From Parabacteroides massiliensis (GTDB lineage: Bacteria; Bacteroidota; Bacteroidia; Bacteroidales; Tannerellaceae): DNA of 64,000 bases. The translations under genes were made by a program, and so were the position numbers. Shown here piece after piece: positions 25,106 through 33,898 of this stretch. The notes below the pieces were generated by a model. It saw nothing but the letters and a program-made list of their open reading frames with translations, had not been told where the DNA came from and made no database searches. Where the stretch lies: positions 62,001 through 126,000 of the forward strand of contig NZ_LT700192.1 in assembly GCF_900155425.1 (NCBI RefSeq), given 5' to 3'. Every line of letters starts with the position of its first letter. The first letter of the stretch is position 1.

Positions 25106-26182
25106 TTATTTAATCGTTACCATCGTTGCCCCGAAGCCGTATTCGCGGAAGGAAGCATCTTGGTAATAATGTTGTTTGTATCTTGTTTTCAATTCTTTCT
25201 CGATCGCCTTGCGCAGTACTCCATCGCCTTTACCGTGGATAAAGACGATTTTTTGTCCTTTGTTGGCTGCATATTTGGCAAGTACTTCATGGAATTTTTC
25301 CAACTGATAGTTCAGCATGTCCGCATTGCTCAGCCCGTTGGTATTGTCCAACAACTCCGTGATATGCAGGTCCACTTCCAAAATCGAGCTGTCGGTCGCT
25401 TTCTTCTTGACGATCGTTTGGGGAACGCGACGGTCTTCGCGTACCTTCTGCTGCATGGCTTCCTGGAGTTCGGCAGCGGAAATCAGCAATTCTTTTTCGG
25501 GAATGTCCTGGCGCACGATCGGGTAGACCATTGCATCTTCATCGAAGAAATCGTTTTCCATGAAGCAGTGTTGCTTATAGAATTTGACCGTATCGAGATG
25601 GAGCTCTACCGAAATGGCGTTCTTCAATGAAAATGGTTTGTCTTTTTTGAAAGCGATCAGTTGCACGCAGATACGTTCCAGGTCGTTCAGCTCTTCTTTG
25701 CCGAATTCTTCCAGGAAAATCTGTGTATTCGGTTCCACAATGCCATTATAGCGGCTGATCCAGCTGTTGTTCTGGCGGTTCATGTAATTGAAGAACAGAT
25801 AGTAATTGCTGTCGTTGATGAAATAGGTTTCGTAGCCGCTTCCCTGCATCACTTTGGCCGGTTCTATCGGGAGGTAAGCCAGGTATATGTTCAGTCGTTC
25901 GCCTTCTGCGGTCTCCGTAACCTTTTCCTCTTCGGGTTGAGGCTCCGGTTTCTTAGGTTGTGGGGCGGGCGCCTGTGTCGCGGAAGGGAGCGGTGAACGC
26001 CGGGAGCTGTGTACCTGCATCTCGCTGTCTCCTACGACTACACATTCGCGGATCAGCGCCGGCACTTCGAACCCGTCTTCATCTTCCACCAAAACCTGGT
26101 CTTTTCCTTTGAAACTGCGAACGACACCTCCACCGGTGCTGTTCAGGAAACGCACTTTGTCTCCTACTTTTATGTTACTCAT
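25106..26182 (-). CDS. DUF2027 and Smr domain protein
   Basis: 358 residues from the ATG at 26182 (MSNIKVGDKVRFL); a TTG further up adds ten residues but lies upstream of the promoter box. Residues 1-70 form a small beta domain (VRFLNSTGGGVVRSFKGKDQVLVEDEDGFEVP), followed by a proline-rich linker (about 77-95), the DUF2027 region, and a C-terminal Smr domain (about 275-358, VDLHITELLD, then VFIHGKGDGVLRKAIEKEL). Smr domains are nucleases in MutS2-type proteins. The biological role is unknown; the combination is typical of Bacteroidetes. Confidence 0.88.
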   Translation of the reverse strand: MSNIKVGDKVRFLNSTGGGVVRSFKGKDQVLVEDEDGFEVPALIRECVVVGDSEMQVHSSRRSPLPSATQAPAPQPKKPEPQPEEEKVTETAEGERLNIYLAYLPIEPAKVMQGSGYETYFINDSNYYLFFNYMNRQNNSWISRYNGIVEPNTQIFLEEFGKEELNDLERICVQLIAFKKDKPFSLKNAISVELHLDTVKFYKQHCFMENDFFDEDAMVYPIVRQDIPEKELLISAAELQEAMQQKVREDRRVPQTIVKKKATDSSILEVDLHITELLDNTNGLSNADMLNYQLEKFHEVLAKYAANKGQKIVFIHGKGDGVLRKAIEKELKTRYKQHYYQDASFREYGFGATMVTIK

Positions 26183-26209
26183 AATTCGATTTACTTTTGT
26201 TATTTGCCA

Positions 26210-26217
26210 CAAAAGTA
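26210..26217 (-). promoter_or_regulatory. Promoter -7 box TACTTTTG for the DUF2027/Smr gene
   Basis: Minus strand TACTTTTG, an exact TAnnTTTG match, 28 nt before the ATG at 26182. Confidence 0.55.
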
Positions 26218-26474
26218 GTAAAATTCAGTGACTAATCCAGTTTCGGCTGATTGATTTGCCTATCACGTTTCTTATAGGAAGCACCAGCATATCATATTGC
26301 CATATTTATTGGGTAAAACATGATAATATGAAATGTTAAAAAATATTACCCGCTATACTAATTCCAAATACATGCACTACTAATCCGATTTTGATGGGGT
26401 GGTAGTGACATTTTGATAAATCCGGAGGCCGGATTCTTGTTCGTGTTTTCTGATGCTTTTTACCTATAAATTTG

Positions 26475-26482
26475 TACTTTTG
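26475..26482 (+). promoter_or_regulatory. Promoter -7 box TACTTTTG for queA
   Basis: TACTTTTG lies 40 nt before the queA ATG. The leader contains a small GGTTC/GAACC stem. Confidence 0.55.
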
Positions 26483-26522
26483 CAATCCGGTTCGGTAAAA
26501 AGAACCTGTAATAGCAAAAATC

Positions 26523-27743
26523 ATGACAACAAAGACGCAACAGATACGTATTGAAGAATTTGATTATCCGCTTCCTGACGAGCGGATCGCCAAATTCCCG
26601 TTATCCAAACGGGATGAGTCGAAACTCTTATTATATAAGGATGGAAAAGTCAGCGAAAGCATTTTCAAGCATATTACGGATTACCTGCCGGAAGGTTCCC
26701 TGATGGTATTCAATAATACACGGGTGATCCAGGCGCGTCTTCTGTTTCAGAAAGAGACAGGTGCGAGGATCGAGATTTTCTGCCTGGAACCGGTCGAGCC
26801 ACATGATTATGCTTTGGTTTTCCAGCAGACCGAGCGTTGCCGCTGGACTTGCCTGGTCGGTAACCTGAAGAAATGGAAAGAAGGAGTTTTGAAGAAGGAG
26901 GTGCAGCTCAACGGTGAGACTGTCATACTGAAGGCTGAAAAATTGCAGACTTGCGGGGACAGCCACCTCATCGAGTTCACATGGGATCATCCGACTTGCA
27001 CGTTTGCCGATCTGCTGGATGCGGCGGGTGTATTGCCGATTCCGCCTTATTTGAACCGCGAGACAGAAAAAAGCGATTTGCAGACCTACCAGACGGTTTA
27101 CTCCAAAGTAAAAGGTTCGGTTGCCGCGCCGACGGCAGGTTTGCATTTTACACCGGAAGTCCTGGCCGCTATCGATGCGCGGGGGATCGGACGGGAAGAA
27201 TTGACGCTCCATGTCGGGGCCGGGACGTTCAAGCCAGTGAAAAGCGAGACGATCGAAGGACATGAGATGCATACAGAATTTATCTCCGTACGCAGGAGTT
27301 CGATCGAACGGATCAAGAATAACCTCGGTAAGATTATTGCAGTCGGCACGACTTCGGTCCGTACGCTCGAAAGCCTCTATTATATGGGTGTCACGTTGGC
27401 TTCGAACCCGGATGCCACAGCCGAGGAGCTGATCGTCAAGCAGTGGATGCCTTACGAAGAGGCGAATAACAGGTTGACGGCAGATGAAGCGTTGCAAAAT
27501 ATTCTGGATTATTTGGACCGGCACCAGGCGGACAAGTTGGTGACGGCTACCCGGATTATTATTGCTCCGGGCTATGAGTTTAAGATTGTACGTGGCATTG
27601 TTACCAATTTCCATCAGCCGAAAAGCACCTTGCTGTTGCTGATATCCGCTTTTGTGAAGGGAGACTGGAAAAATATTTATGATTATGCCTTGGAGCATGA
27701 TTTCCGTTTTTTGAGTTATGGGGACAGCTCGCTATTGCTGTAA
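26523..27743 (+). CDS. queA: S-adenosylmethionine:tRNA ribosyltransferase-isomerase
   Basis: Transfers and isomerises the ribosyl part of S-adenosylmethionine onto 7-aminomethyl-7-deazaguanine in tRNA, the penultimate step of queuosine synthesis. It has 406 residues, longer than E. coli QueA (356) but usual for Bacteroidetes. Motifs seen are FDYPLPDERIAKFPLSKRDESKLL at the start, LMVFNNTRVIQARL, APTAGLHFT, the HVGAGTFKPVK core and FHQPKSTLLLLISAF near the end. It stands alone between its own promoter and the PorE-like gene. Confidence 0.96.
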   Translation: MTTKTQQIRIEEFDYPLPDERIAKFPLSKRDESKLLLYKDGKVSESIFKHITDYLPEGSLMVFNNTRVIQARLLFQKETGARIEIFCLEPVEPHDYALVFQQTERCRWTCLVGNLKKWKEGVLKKEVQLNGETVILKAEKLQTCGDSHLIEFTWDHPTCTFADLLDAAGVLPIPPYLNRETEKSDLQTYQTVYSKVKGSVAAPTAGLHFTPEVLAAIDARGIGREELTLHVGAGTFKPVKSETIEGHEMHTEFISVRRSSIERIKNNLGKIIAVGTTSVRTLESLYYMGVTLASNPDATAEELIVKQWMPYEEANNRLTADEALQNILDYLDRHQADKLVTATRIIIAPGYEFKIVRGIVTNFHQPKSTLLLLISAFVKGDWKNIYDYALEHDFRFLSYGDSSLLL

Positions 27744-27799
27744 TGCTCATACAATAAATCGTACATAATCCTGTTTATATAAAACATAGATTATAGCAA

Positions 27800-29788
27800 A
27801 TGAGACAACTTACCCCATATTTGTTCCTGTTGTTGGTTGCGTCTTTTCTGTATTCCTGTAAATCAGCGAAGTTGAGCGATGCGGAAGAGAAACAGCGTAT
27901 CGGTGAATATTTTGAAGCGGCGGCCATTTACAGGAAAGTCTATACGAAGACTCCTCCTGCCAAGCGCGATCTGCGTGGATATATCGCATTCCGGATGGCA
28001 GAATGCAACCGTTTGATCAACAATACGCCGCGTGCGACCAGCGCTTATATGAATGCGCTCAGGTATAAATATCCGGACAGTATCGTAAATCTCCGTCTGG
28101 GACAGATGTACCAGAAGAGCGGACGTTATGGGGAGGCAATCAAATATTACAATGACTACCTGTTGGCAGAGCCGGGCAGCGTGTTGGCTTTTAATGGAGT
28201 GGCCGGTTGTGAGGAGGCCGTAAAATGGAAACAGGCGCCGACCCGCTATACGGTGAGGCGGATGGAAAAGTTCAACTCCCGCCGTTCCGAGTTCAGCCCG
28301 ATGTTGTATGGTGAGAAGTACGACCAGTTGTATTTCGCCTCCTCCCGTACGCCTAAAGGAGCCGGGAAAGATAAGGAAGAGACCAACAGTGCGATCACCG
28401 GACAGCGGAATAACGATTTCTTTCTGGTCAAACAGGATGAAACCGGTGCTTGGCAAGCGCCCGTAGAACTGGAAGACGAAGTGAATACCGAGTTCGACGA
28501 AGGGACACCTTCTTTCTCCAAAGACGGAAATACGATGTATTATACTTATTGTGCGCAGGACCCGGAAGGACCGCGTACTTCTGAAATCTATGTATCTTCC
28601 CGTAGCAGTGCCAAATGGGGAAAGGGAACCAGAGCGAATATCGTAAAAGATTCGGTGACGGCTCTCGGCCATCCTTCTATATCGCCGGACGGCAAGTATC
28701 TGTATTTTGTCTCGGATGCCGTAGGCGGTTATGGAGGCAAAGACCTGTTTCGGGCGCGTGTCATGGGGAACGACTTCGGTCCGATGGAGAATCTGGGACC
28801 GGACATCAATACGCCGGGCGACGAGATGTTCCCTTACGTGCGGGATTCCGTAACACTCTATTTTGCTTCCGACGGTCATCCGGGAATGGGAGGACTGGAC
28901 CTTTTCAAAGCGACCTTGGACAGTACGGGCAAGTGGAACGTCGAGAATATGAAAGCGCCGATCAATTCTGCCGGTGATGATTTCGGCATCACGTTTGCCG
29001 GTGATAAGGAAAGGGGTTTTTTCAGTTCCAACCGCAATGATGCGCGTGGATATGACCATTTGTATTCTTTTGAACTGCCGGTTATCACCATCTTTATCGA
29101 AGGCATCGTCTCCGATGTAGACGAGAACCCGATAGAAGACGCAACGGTCCGCATTGTCGGTCGGGACGGTCTGAACGAAAAAGTGTTGGCAAAGAAAGAC
29201 GGTAAGTACAAGGTTGAACTGGAACGTGATATCCGCTATGTGATGATGGCAAGCGCACGTGGATATTTGAATCAGAATTTTGAGCTGAAAACAGGGCCGG
29301 AGGAGAAGAACGAAACATATATAGTGGACTTTTTCCTTTCCCCGATCAGTAAACCTGTCGTGATCGAAAATATTTTCTATGATTTCGACAAGGCGACTTT
29401 GCGTCCGGAATCAAAGAAGGCGTTGGACGAAATGATCAAGATGCTGAACGACAATCCGAACGTGACGATCGAATTGGGAGCGCATACCGATCGCAAAGGT
29501 TCGGAACAGTATAACGAACGCTTGGCGCAACGACGGGCGCAATCGGTTGTCGACTATCTGATTGCCGGGGGAATCGCCCAAGACCGGCTTGAGGCTAAAG
29601 GGTATGGCGAAAGCGTCCCTAAAACAATCAATAAGAAGATGGCCAAGAATTATGATTTCCTGAACGAAGGAGATGTCCTGACCGAAGAATTCATTGAAAA
29701 ACTGACACCTGAACAACAGGAGATAGCAGACCAGATAAACCGTCGGACTGAATTTAAAGTCTTGCGGACGAACTATAATTTATTTTGA
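27800..29788 (+). CDS. PorE-like OmpA-family lipoprotein (TPR, beta-propeller, CRD, OmpA)
   Basis: A 662-residue outer-membrane lipoprotein; the signal ends in the lipobox FLYSC (Cys20). Domains in order: TPR repeats (about 22-150), a PD40/WD40-like beta-propeller (about 165-420, PSISPDGKYLYFVSDAVGGYGGKD-type repeats), a carboxypeptidase regulatory-like domain (about 425-500, GIVSDVDENPIEDATVRI), and a C-terminal OmpA domain (about 525-640, FDKATLRPESKKALDEM, ELGAHTDRKGSEQYNERLAQ). This four-domain order is that of Porphyromonas PorE, which ties the type IX secretion machinery to peptidoglycan. A general peptidoglycan-anchoring role is the alternative. Confidence 0.82.
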   Translation: MRQLTPYLFLLLVASFLYSCKSAKLSDAEEKQRIGEYFEAAAIYRKVYTKTPPAKRDLRGYIAFRMAECNRLINNTPRATSAYMNALRYKYPDSIVNLRLGQMYQKSGRYGEAIKYYNDYLLAEPGSVLAFNGVAGCEEAVKWKQAPTRYTVRRMEKFNSRRSEFSPMLYGEKYDQLYFASSRTPKGAGKDKEETNSAITGQRNNDFFLVKQDETGAWQAPVELEDEVNTEFDEGTPSFSKDGNTMYYTYCAQDPEGPRTSEIYVSSRSSAKWGKGTRANIVKDSVTALGHPSISPDGKYLYFVSDAVGGYGGKDLFRARVMGNDFGPMENLGPDINTPGDEMFPYVRDSVTLYFASDGHPGMGGLDLFKATLDSTGKWNVENMKAPINSAGDDFGITFAGDKERGFFSSNRNDARGYDHLYSFELPVITIFIEGIVSDVDENPIEDATVRIVGRDGLNEKVLAKKDGKYKVELERDIRYVMMASARGYLNQNFELKTGPEEKNETYIVDFFLSPISKPVVIENIFYDFDKATLRPESKKALDEMIKMLNDNPNVTIELGAHTDRKGSEQYNERLAQRRAQSVVDYLIAGGIAQDRLEAKGYGESVPKTINKKMAKNYDFLNEGDVLTEEFIEKLTPEQQEIADQINRRTEFKVLRTNYNLF

Positions 29789-29839
29789 TTTATCGATAAG
29801 GTAAAAAATATAAGGACTTCGAATTTCAACCTGTAGCTT

Positions 29840-29911
29840 GTAAGAGGTTATCTATAGGACACCGGCATTTTTTTTCTGAATGAGCCCGCCGGTTTTCGGA
29901 TAACCTCTTAC
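29840..29911. repeat. Nested inverted repeats, 72-nt structured element
   Basis: GTAAGAGGTTATC (29840-29852) and its exact complement (29899-29911) enclose a second stem, CCGGC (29862-29866) with GCCGG (29888-29892). A T8 run lies inside the inner loop and CTTTT follows the outer stem. It could end the PorE-like transcript or form a structured RNA or DNA element. Confidence 0.6.
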
Positions 29912-29970
29912 TTTTATGGATCAGACCGTTAATTGTTTATTTCTCCGGCTTTTTAATTGCTGATAAATCA

Positions 29971-29978
29971 TATCTTTG
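29971..29978 (+). promoter_or_regulatory. Promoter -7 box TATCTTTG for the DUF5106 gene
   Basis: TATCTTTG matches TAnnTTTG and lies 21 nt before the ATG at 29999. This rules out the longer reading that begins at 29957. Confidence 0.55.
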
Positions 29979-29998
29979 TATGGAATAAAAAACAAGAT

Positions 29999-30943
29999 AT
30001 GATGAGGATAAGAATACTTTGCCTATTATCTTTTACTTTCATCTTTGGCGCCTGTAACGGGCAGAAGGTGAAAAAAACAGAAACAGGAAACACTCATGAA
30101 CGTACTTTTCAGATGGTTTCTATCCCCAGTGTCATTACTGAGCCGGAAGAACGTGCCGTTTACCTGGTAAAACATTATTGGGATAAGTTTGATTTTACGG
30201 ATACCACCCTGATCCATCTTCCGGAAATTACGGAGCAGGCGACTTCCGATTATATCGATCTGATAAAATCTGTCCCGCCAAAAGCAGCCTCTTCTTCCGT
30301 CAAGGATATGATGAATAGGGCGTCTGCCGACAGTTCGATGTTTGTCTATTTTGCCGGTATATATGAGAAATATCTCTATGATCCGAATTCGCCTATGCGA
30401 GACGAGTCTTTGTTCATCTATGTGTTGGAAGCGATTTTGGAAGCTCCGGTCTTGGATGATGTAAACAAGATACGTCCGGCTCATTTGCTCGAATTGGCCT
30501 TTAAAAACAGGGTGGGAGAACCGGCGGCAGATTTCACGTACACGCTGGCGGACGGAAGAGAAGAAACTTTGTATCGCACGAAAGCCGATTATCTGCTCTT
30601 GTTTTTCTATAATCCGGATTGTCAAGCCTGTAAGGAAATCACGGACCGGCTGGCAGCTTCACCGCTTGTGGCGGAGTGGAGCAAGAATAACAAACTTAAA
30701 ATCTTGGCCGTCTACCCGGATGAAGATATGGAGGCATGGAGAAACCATATTTCTTATATGCCTGCAGATTGGATCAATTCTTATGACAGTGCGGTGAGCC
30801 TGAAAAATGATGAAATATATGATCTGAAGGCAATACCTACCCTCTATCTGCTGGACAAGGATAAGAAAGTAGTCTTGAAAGATGTGACATTCGAGCAGGT
30901 GGAAAACTATTTAAAACGGCAACAAACTGTTAACCACCTTTAA
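29999..30943 (+). CDS. DUF5106 / thioredoxin-like lipoprotein
   Basis: 314 residues starting MMRIRILCLLSF at 29999. The signal ends with a lipobox-like IFGAC (Cys near 20), so it is probably an outer-membrane or periplasmic lipoprotein. Residues about 45-170 fit DUF5106. A thioredoxin-like fold follows (about 180-310) with a CxxC motif NPDCQACKE and the cis-Pro segment KAIPTLYLLDKDKKV. The redox pair suggests a thiol-disulfide role. It stands alone. Confidence 0.85.
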   Translation: MMRIRILCLLSFTFIFGACNGQKVKKTETGNTHERTFQMVSIPSVITEPEERAVYLVKHYWDKFDFTDTTLIHLPEITEQATSDYIDLIKSVPPKAASSSVKDMMNRASADSSMFVYFAGIYEKYLYDPNSPMRDESLFIYVLEAILEAPVLDDVNKIRPAHLLELAFKNRVGEPAADFTYTLADGREETLYRTKADYLLLFFYNPDCQACKEITDRLAASPLVAEWSKNNKLKILAVYPDEDMEAWRNHISYMPADWINSYDSAVSLKNDEIYDLKAIPTLYLLDKDKKVVLKDVTFEQVENYLKRQQTVNHL

Positions 30944-31022
30944 ACAGAATGTGCGCAGATTAAAATAATGCTAAAAACTTAAATATTCTGCTGTAAAACT
31001 ATGCTGAATAACATAAAGTCTA

Positions 31023-31030
31023 TATATTTG
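31023..31030 (+). promoter_or_regulatory. Promoter -7 box TATATTTG of a short transcript
   Basis: TATATTTG, an exact TAnnTTTG match, lies about 50 nt upstream of a strong terminator, with no open frame between. Confidence 0.55.
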
Positions 31031-31035
31031 CACTG

Positions 31036-31106
31036 TGTTTTTCATGGTATTAGATTTAAGGTTAGCAATGAAGATTGGTTGTCGTGATGACAACCTTTTC
31101 TTTTTT
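31036..31106 (+). ncRNA. Candidate small RNA of about 70 nt
   Basis: A promoter box (31023-31030) and a strong terminator (stem GGTTGTC 31077-31083 with GACAACC 31089-31095, then TTTTCTTTTTT) bracket about 70 nt with no gene. The next gene has its own promoter at 31163-31170, so this is not just its leader. The start is estimated as 5-7 nt past the -7 box. It may belong to a known Bacteroidales RNA family, which I could not check. Confidence 0.5.
31077..31106 (+). terminator. Terminator of the candidate small RNA
   Basis: The 7-bp stem GGTTGTC/GACAACC with loop GTGAT is followed by TTTTCTTTTTT. Confidence 0.8.
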
Positions 31107-31162
31107 CAAGCCGTTTGTACTTTTCTTTCCTTTCGAATGTTTTTAAGATTCCGAAATAATAT

Positions 31163-31170
31163 TACTTTTG
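31163..31170 (+). promoter_or_regulatory. Promoter -7 box TACTTTTG for the bifunctional nuclease-nupC genes
   Basis: TACTTTTG lies 25 nt before the GTG start at 31196. Confidence 0.55.
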
Positions 31171-31195
31171 TGAACTGACTAAAAAACTAAATAGT

Positions 31196-31825
31196 GTGGA
31201 TACAAGAATAAAACTACGGGTGCAAGGTTTAACGAACAGCCAGATACAATCAGGTGCTTATGCCTTGATTCTGGCAGAAGAAGAGGGCGTCCGCCGCATA
31301 CCTATCATTGTCGGAACGTCGGAAGCCCAGTCTATCGCGATCGCTTTGGAGCGTATCACGCCTCCTCGCCCTTTGACGCATGATTTGTTTGCAACCTTTG
31401 CACAGGCATTTGGGGTTCGTTTGTGTGAGGTTTTCATTTATAAATTTGAAGATGGCGTGTTTTATTCCGAATTGCTTTTTGATGATGGAATCAAACAGAT
31501 TCGCTTGGATTCACGTACTTCCGATGCTATCGGCATCGCTTTGCGCGTGAAATGCGATATCTATACGACTCCTGAGATCGTCCGCGAATGTGGAGTCGTG
31601 CTTGATGATGCGGCAGAAGAGAAAGACGATGATGATGATTCTTTTCTATATTTAGAGCCGGAGGAAATACATGATGAAGCCCAACTGAAAAAATGGCTTT
31701 CTCTTTTGGAGGCCGATGAATTGTTGGAGCGCCTGGACGATGCGATCGCTGATGAGAATTATGAATATGCAAAGATGTACAAGGATGAAATCCGGCGTCG
31801 TGAAGAGGAGGACGGAGCCAAATGA
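31196..31825 (+). CDS. Bifunctional nuclease family protein (DUF151) with UVR motif
   Basis: 209 residues starting at a GTG (31196; MDTRIKLRVQGL). The DUF151/BFN domain occupies about residues 1-130 (ALILAEEEGVRRIPIIVGTSEAQSIA and SRTSDAIGIALRVKCDIY). An acidic linker (EEKDDDDDS) and a C-terminal UVR-like motif (about 180-205, ERLDDAIADENYEYAKMYKDEI) follow. The family is linked to DNase/RNase activity in plants and to stress responses; the role in Bacteroidetes is unknown. It overlaps the nupC-like gene by 4 bp, so the two are coupled. Confidence 0.9.
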   Translation: MDTRIKLRVQGLTNSQIQSGAYALILAEEEGVRRIPIIVGTSEAQSIAIALERITPPRPLTHDLFATFAQAFGVRLCEVFIYKFEDGVFYSELLFDDGIKQIRLDSRTSDAIGIALRVKCDIYTTPEIVRECGVVLDDAAEEKDDDDDSFLYLEPEEIHDEAQLKKWLSLLEADELLERLDDAIADENYEYAKMYKDEIRRREEEDGAK

Positions 31826-33144
31826 TAGAACAACAATTCGGTTTGAGTATTGAATCTTTTCTGCGTGGTATCTTAGGAATTGCTACGGTTTTGGGAATTG
31901 CTTACTTGATGAGCTACGACCGGAAACGGATCGATTGGAAACTGGTGGGCGGGGGATTGTTTATGCAGCTCGTCTTTGCCCTTATCGTATTGTACGTCCC
32001 GGCAGCCGGGACTGTTCTGGAATGGATAGGGAAGGCATTCATCAAGTTGATGGATTTTACCCAGTCTGGAGTTGCTTTTCTTTTGGGACCGTTGGTGACC
32101 AAAAGTGAAGGATTTATCTTTTTGTTGAACTCGCTTCCAGTGGTGATTTTCTTCTCAGCCTTGGTTTCTCTGTTTTATTACTGGGGAATTATCCAACGTG
32201 TAGTGGGGGGCTTTTCCTGGGTATTGCGGCGTTTCATGAACATCTCCGGAGCCGAAGGATTGGTTACGTCGGGCAATGTGTTTTTAGGAATGACGGAATC
32301 GCCTGTTCTGATCAAAAATTATCTGCCGGCGATGAACCGGTCGGAAATATTCCTGGTAATGGTTTCCGGGATGGGGACAATAGCCGGAACGGTGATGGGA
32401 ACCTATATCGGTATGTTGGCGGGAGGCGATCCCGTGTCGAGGGTTTTGTTTGCGAAACATTTGCTTTCGGCGTCGTTGATGGCGGCTCCGGGATCTATCG
32501 TCCTGGCTAAAATACTTTGTCCGCAAACGGAAAAAGTTGACGACCGCTTGGTGAAGATGGAAAAGATCGGGCAGCATTCCACTGCGTTGGATGCGTTGGC
32601 GGCAGGTGCGTCGACCGGCGTACGGCTGATGGTGAACATCGCGGCGATGTTGCTTGTGTTCATAGCGATGGTCGCTCTTGCCAATTATATTCTGGAGGGT
32701 GTGATCGGGCGCTATACCGGACTGAATGACTGGATCGTTTCTGTTACGGACGGGAAAGCCAAAGGGTTGACATTCCAATTTGTGTTGGGAGTGATCCTTT
32801 CTCCTTTTATGTGGCTGATCGGGGTCCCTTATCAGGATGTGATGCTGGTCGGTTCCTTGTTGGGGCAGAAAACCATTTTGAACGAATTTGTGGCTTATTT
32901 CCAGCTGCAGGAATGGAAAGATGCCGGTCTGTTTATGTATCAGAAATCCATATTGATGTCTACCTATATTTTATGTGGTTTTGCTAATATCTCGTCTATC
33001 GGCATCTTGCTGGGAGGAATGGGCGTGTTGGCTCCCGAAAAGAGAGAAATGATCACCCGTTTCGGTTTTCCGGCTATGATTGGCGGTGCGTTGGTATCGG
33101 TGCTATCGGCCACGATAATAGGAATGATGTTAATTGTCAATTGA
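31822..33144 (+). CDS. Concentrative nucleoside transporter (NupC/CNT family)
   Basis: A 440-residue inner-membrane symporter that imports nucleosides with Na+ or H+. About ten hydrophobic segments are seen. CNT signatures are GVAFLLGPLV, GFIFLLNSLPVVIFFSALVS, LGMTESPVLIKNYL (substrate and cation site) and CGFANISSIGILLGGMG near the C-terminus. It overlaps the bifunctional nuclease gene by 4 bp and is followed by rsmE after 41 nt. Confidence 0.93.
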   Translation: MIEQQFGLSIESFLRGILGIATVLGIAYLMSYDRKRIDWKLVGGGLFMQLVFALIVLYVPAAGTVLEWIGKAFIKLMDFTQSGVAFLLGPLVTKSEGFIFLLNSLPVVIFFSALVSLFYYWGIIQRVVGGFSWVLRRFMNISGAEGLVTSGNVFLGMTESPVLIKNYLPAMNRSEIFLVMVSGMGTIAGTVMGTYIGMLAGGDPVSRVLFAKHLLSASLMAAPGSIVLAKILCPQTEKVDDRLVKMEKIGQHSTALDALAAGASTGVRLMVNIAAMLLVFIAMVALANYILEGVIGRYTGLNDWIVSVTDGKAKGLTFQFVLGVILSPFMWLIGVPYQDVMLVGSLLGQKTILNEFVAYFQLQEWKDAGLFMYQKSILMSTYILCGFANISSIGILLGGMGVLAPEKREMITRFGFPAMIGGALVSVLSATIIGMMLIVN

Positions 33145-33185
33145 CAGTGGGAAATTTTTAGTTTTTAATTTTTTAATTTATCCAA

Positions 33186-33884
33186 GTGCAGATATTTTAT
33201 ACACCGGATATAGCTGTGAGTCCGGAGCTTCCGGAAGAAGAGGCCGGGCATTGCATTCGCGTACTCAGATTGGCTGAAGGCGACGAGATTTTATTGACGG
33301 ATGGCAAAGGTTCCTTTTTTAAAGCGACGATCAGCCGTGCCCATCCTAAACATTGTGAAGTGAATATCCTGGAAAAGTGGGAACAGCCTGCTTTATGGAA
33401 CTTCAATCTTCATATAGCAGTGGCTCCGACCAAGAATATGGACCGTATGGAATGGTTTGCAGAGAAAGCGACCGAGATCGGTATCGATGCTATCACTTGC
33501 TTGAACTGCCGCTTTTCCGAACGAAGAGAGATTAAGCCTGCCCGCCTGGAGAAAATTTTGGTCAGCGCAATGAAGCAATCGCAGAAAGCGACCTTGCCGG
33601 AACTGAGCGGAATGGTCGATTTCCGTACGTTCGTCAGTCAGCCTTTTGACGGCCGTAAGTTTATCGCCCATTGCGAAGAAGGCGTGAAACCTCTTTTGAA
33701 ACAAACGTATCATCCGGGCGAAAACGCACTTGTCCTGATCGGTCCGGAGGGTGATTTCAGCCCCGAAGAAATAGCGCTTGCCCTAAAACAAGGATTTGAA
33801 CCCATTTCATTAGGCGAAAGCCGTTTGCGTACGGAAACAGCGGCATTGGTCGCTTGCCACACGATACATGTGTTGAACCAGTAA
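33186..33884 (+). CDS. rsmE: 16S rRNA (uracil-1498-N3)-methyltransferase
   Basis: Methylates U1498 in the decoding region of 16S rRNA. It has 232 residues and a GTG start (33186; MQIFYTPDI), with no ATG near. An N-terminal PUA-like domain (HCIRVLRLAEGDEILLTDGKG) precedes a SPOUT knot domain with KNMDRMEWFAEKATEIG, LIGPEGDFSPEE and the C-terminal LGESRLRTETAAL loop. It follows nupC and precedes the acetyltransferase gene by 14 nt. Confidence 0.95.
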   Translation: MQIFYTPDIAVSPELPEEEAGHCIRVLRLAEGDEILLTDGKGSFFKATISRAHPKHCEVNILEKWEQPALWNFNLHIAVAPTKNMDRMEWFAEKATEIGIDAITCLNCRFSERREIKPARLEKILVSAMKQSQKATLPELSGMVDFRTFVSQPFDGRKFIAHCEEGVKPLLKQTYHPGENALVLIGPEGDFSPEEIALALKQGFEPISLGESRLRTETAALVACHTIHVLNQ

Positions 33885-33898
33885 AAAGGAGAGAAACA

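Larger units (their letters stand above)
26183..26522. other. Divergent spacer between DUF2027 gene and queA
   Basis: 340 bp with one promoter at each end (26210-26217 minus, 26475-26482 plus). The middle is AT-rich and shows only a short hairpin, AATCCG/CGGATT, near 26418-26434. No gene seen. Confidence 0.6.
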
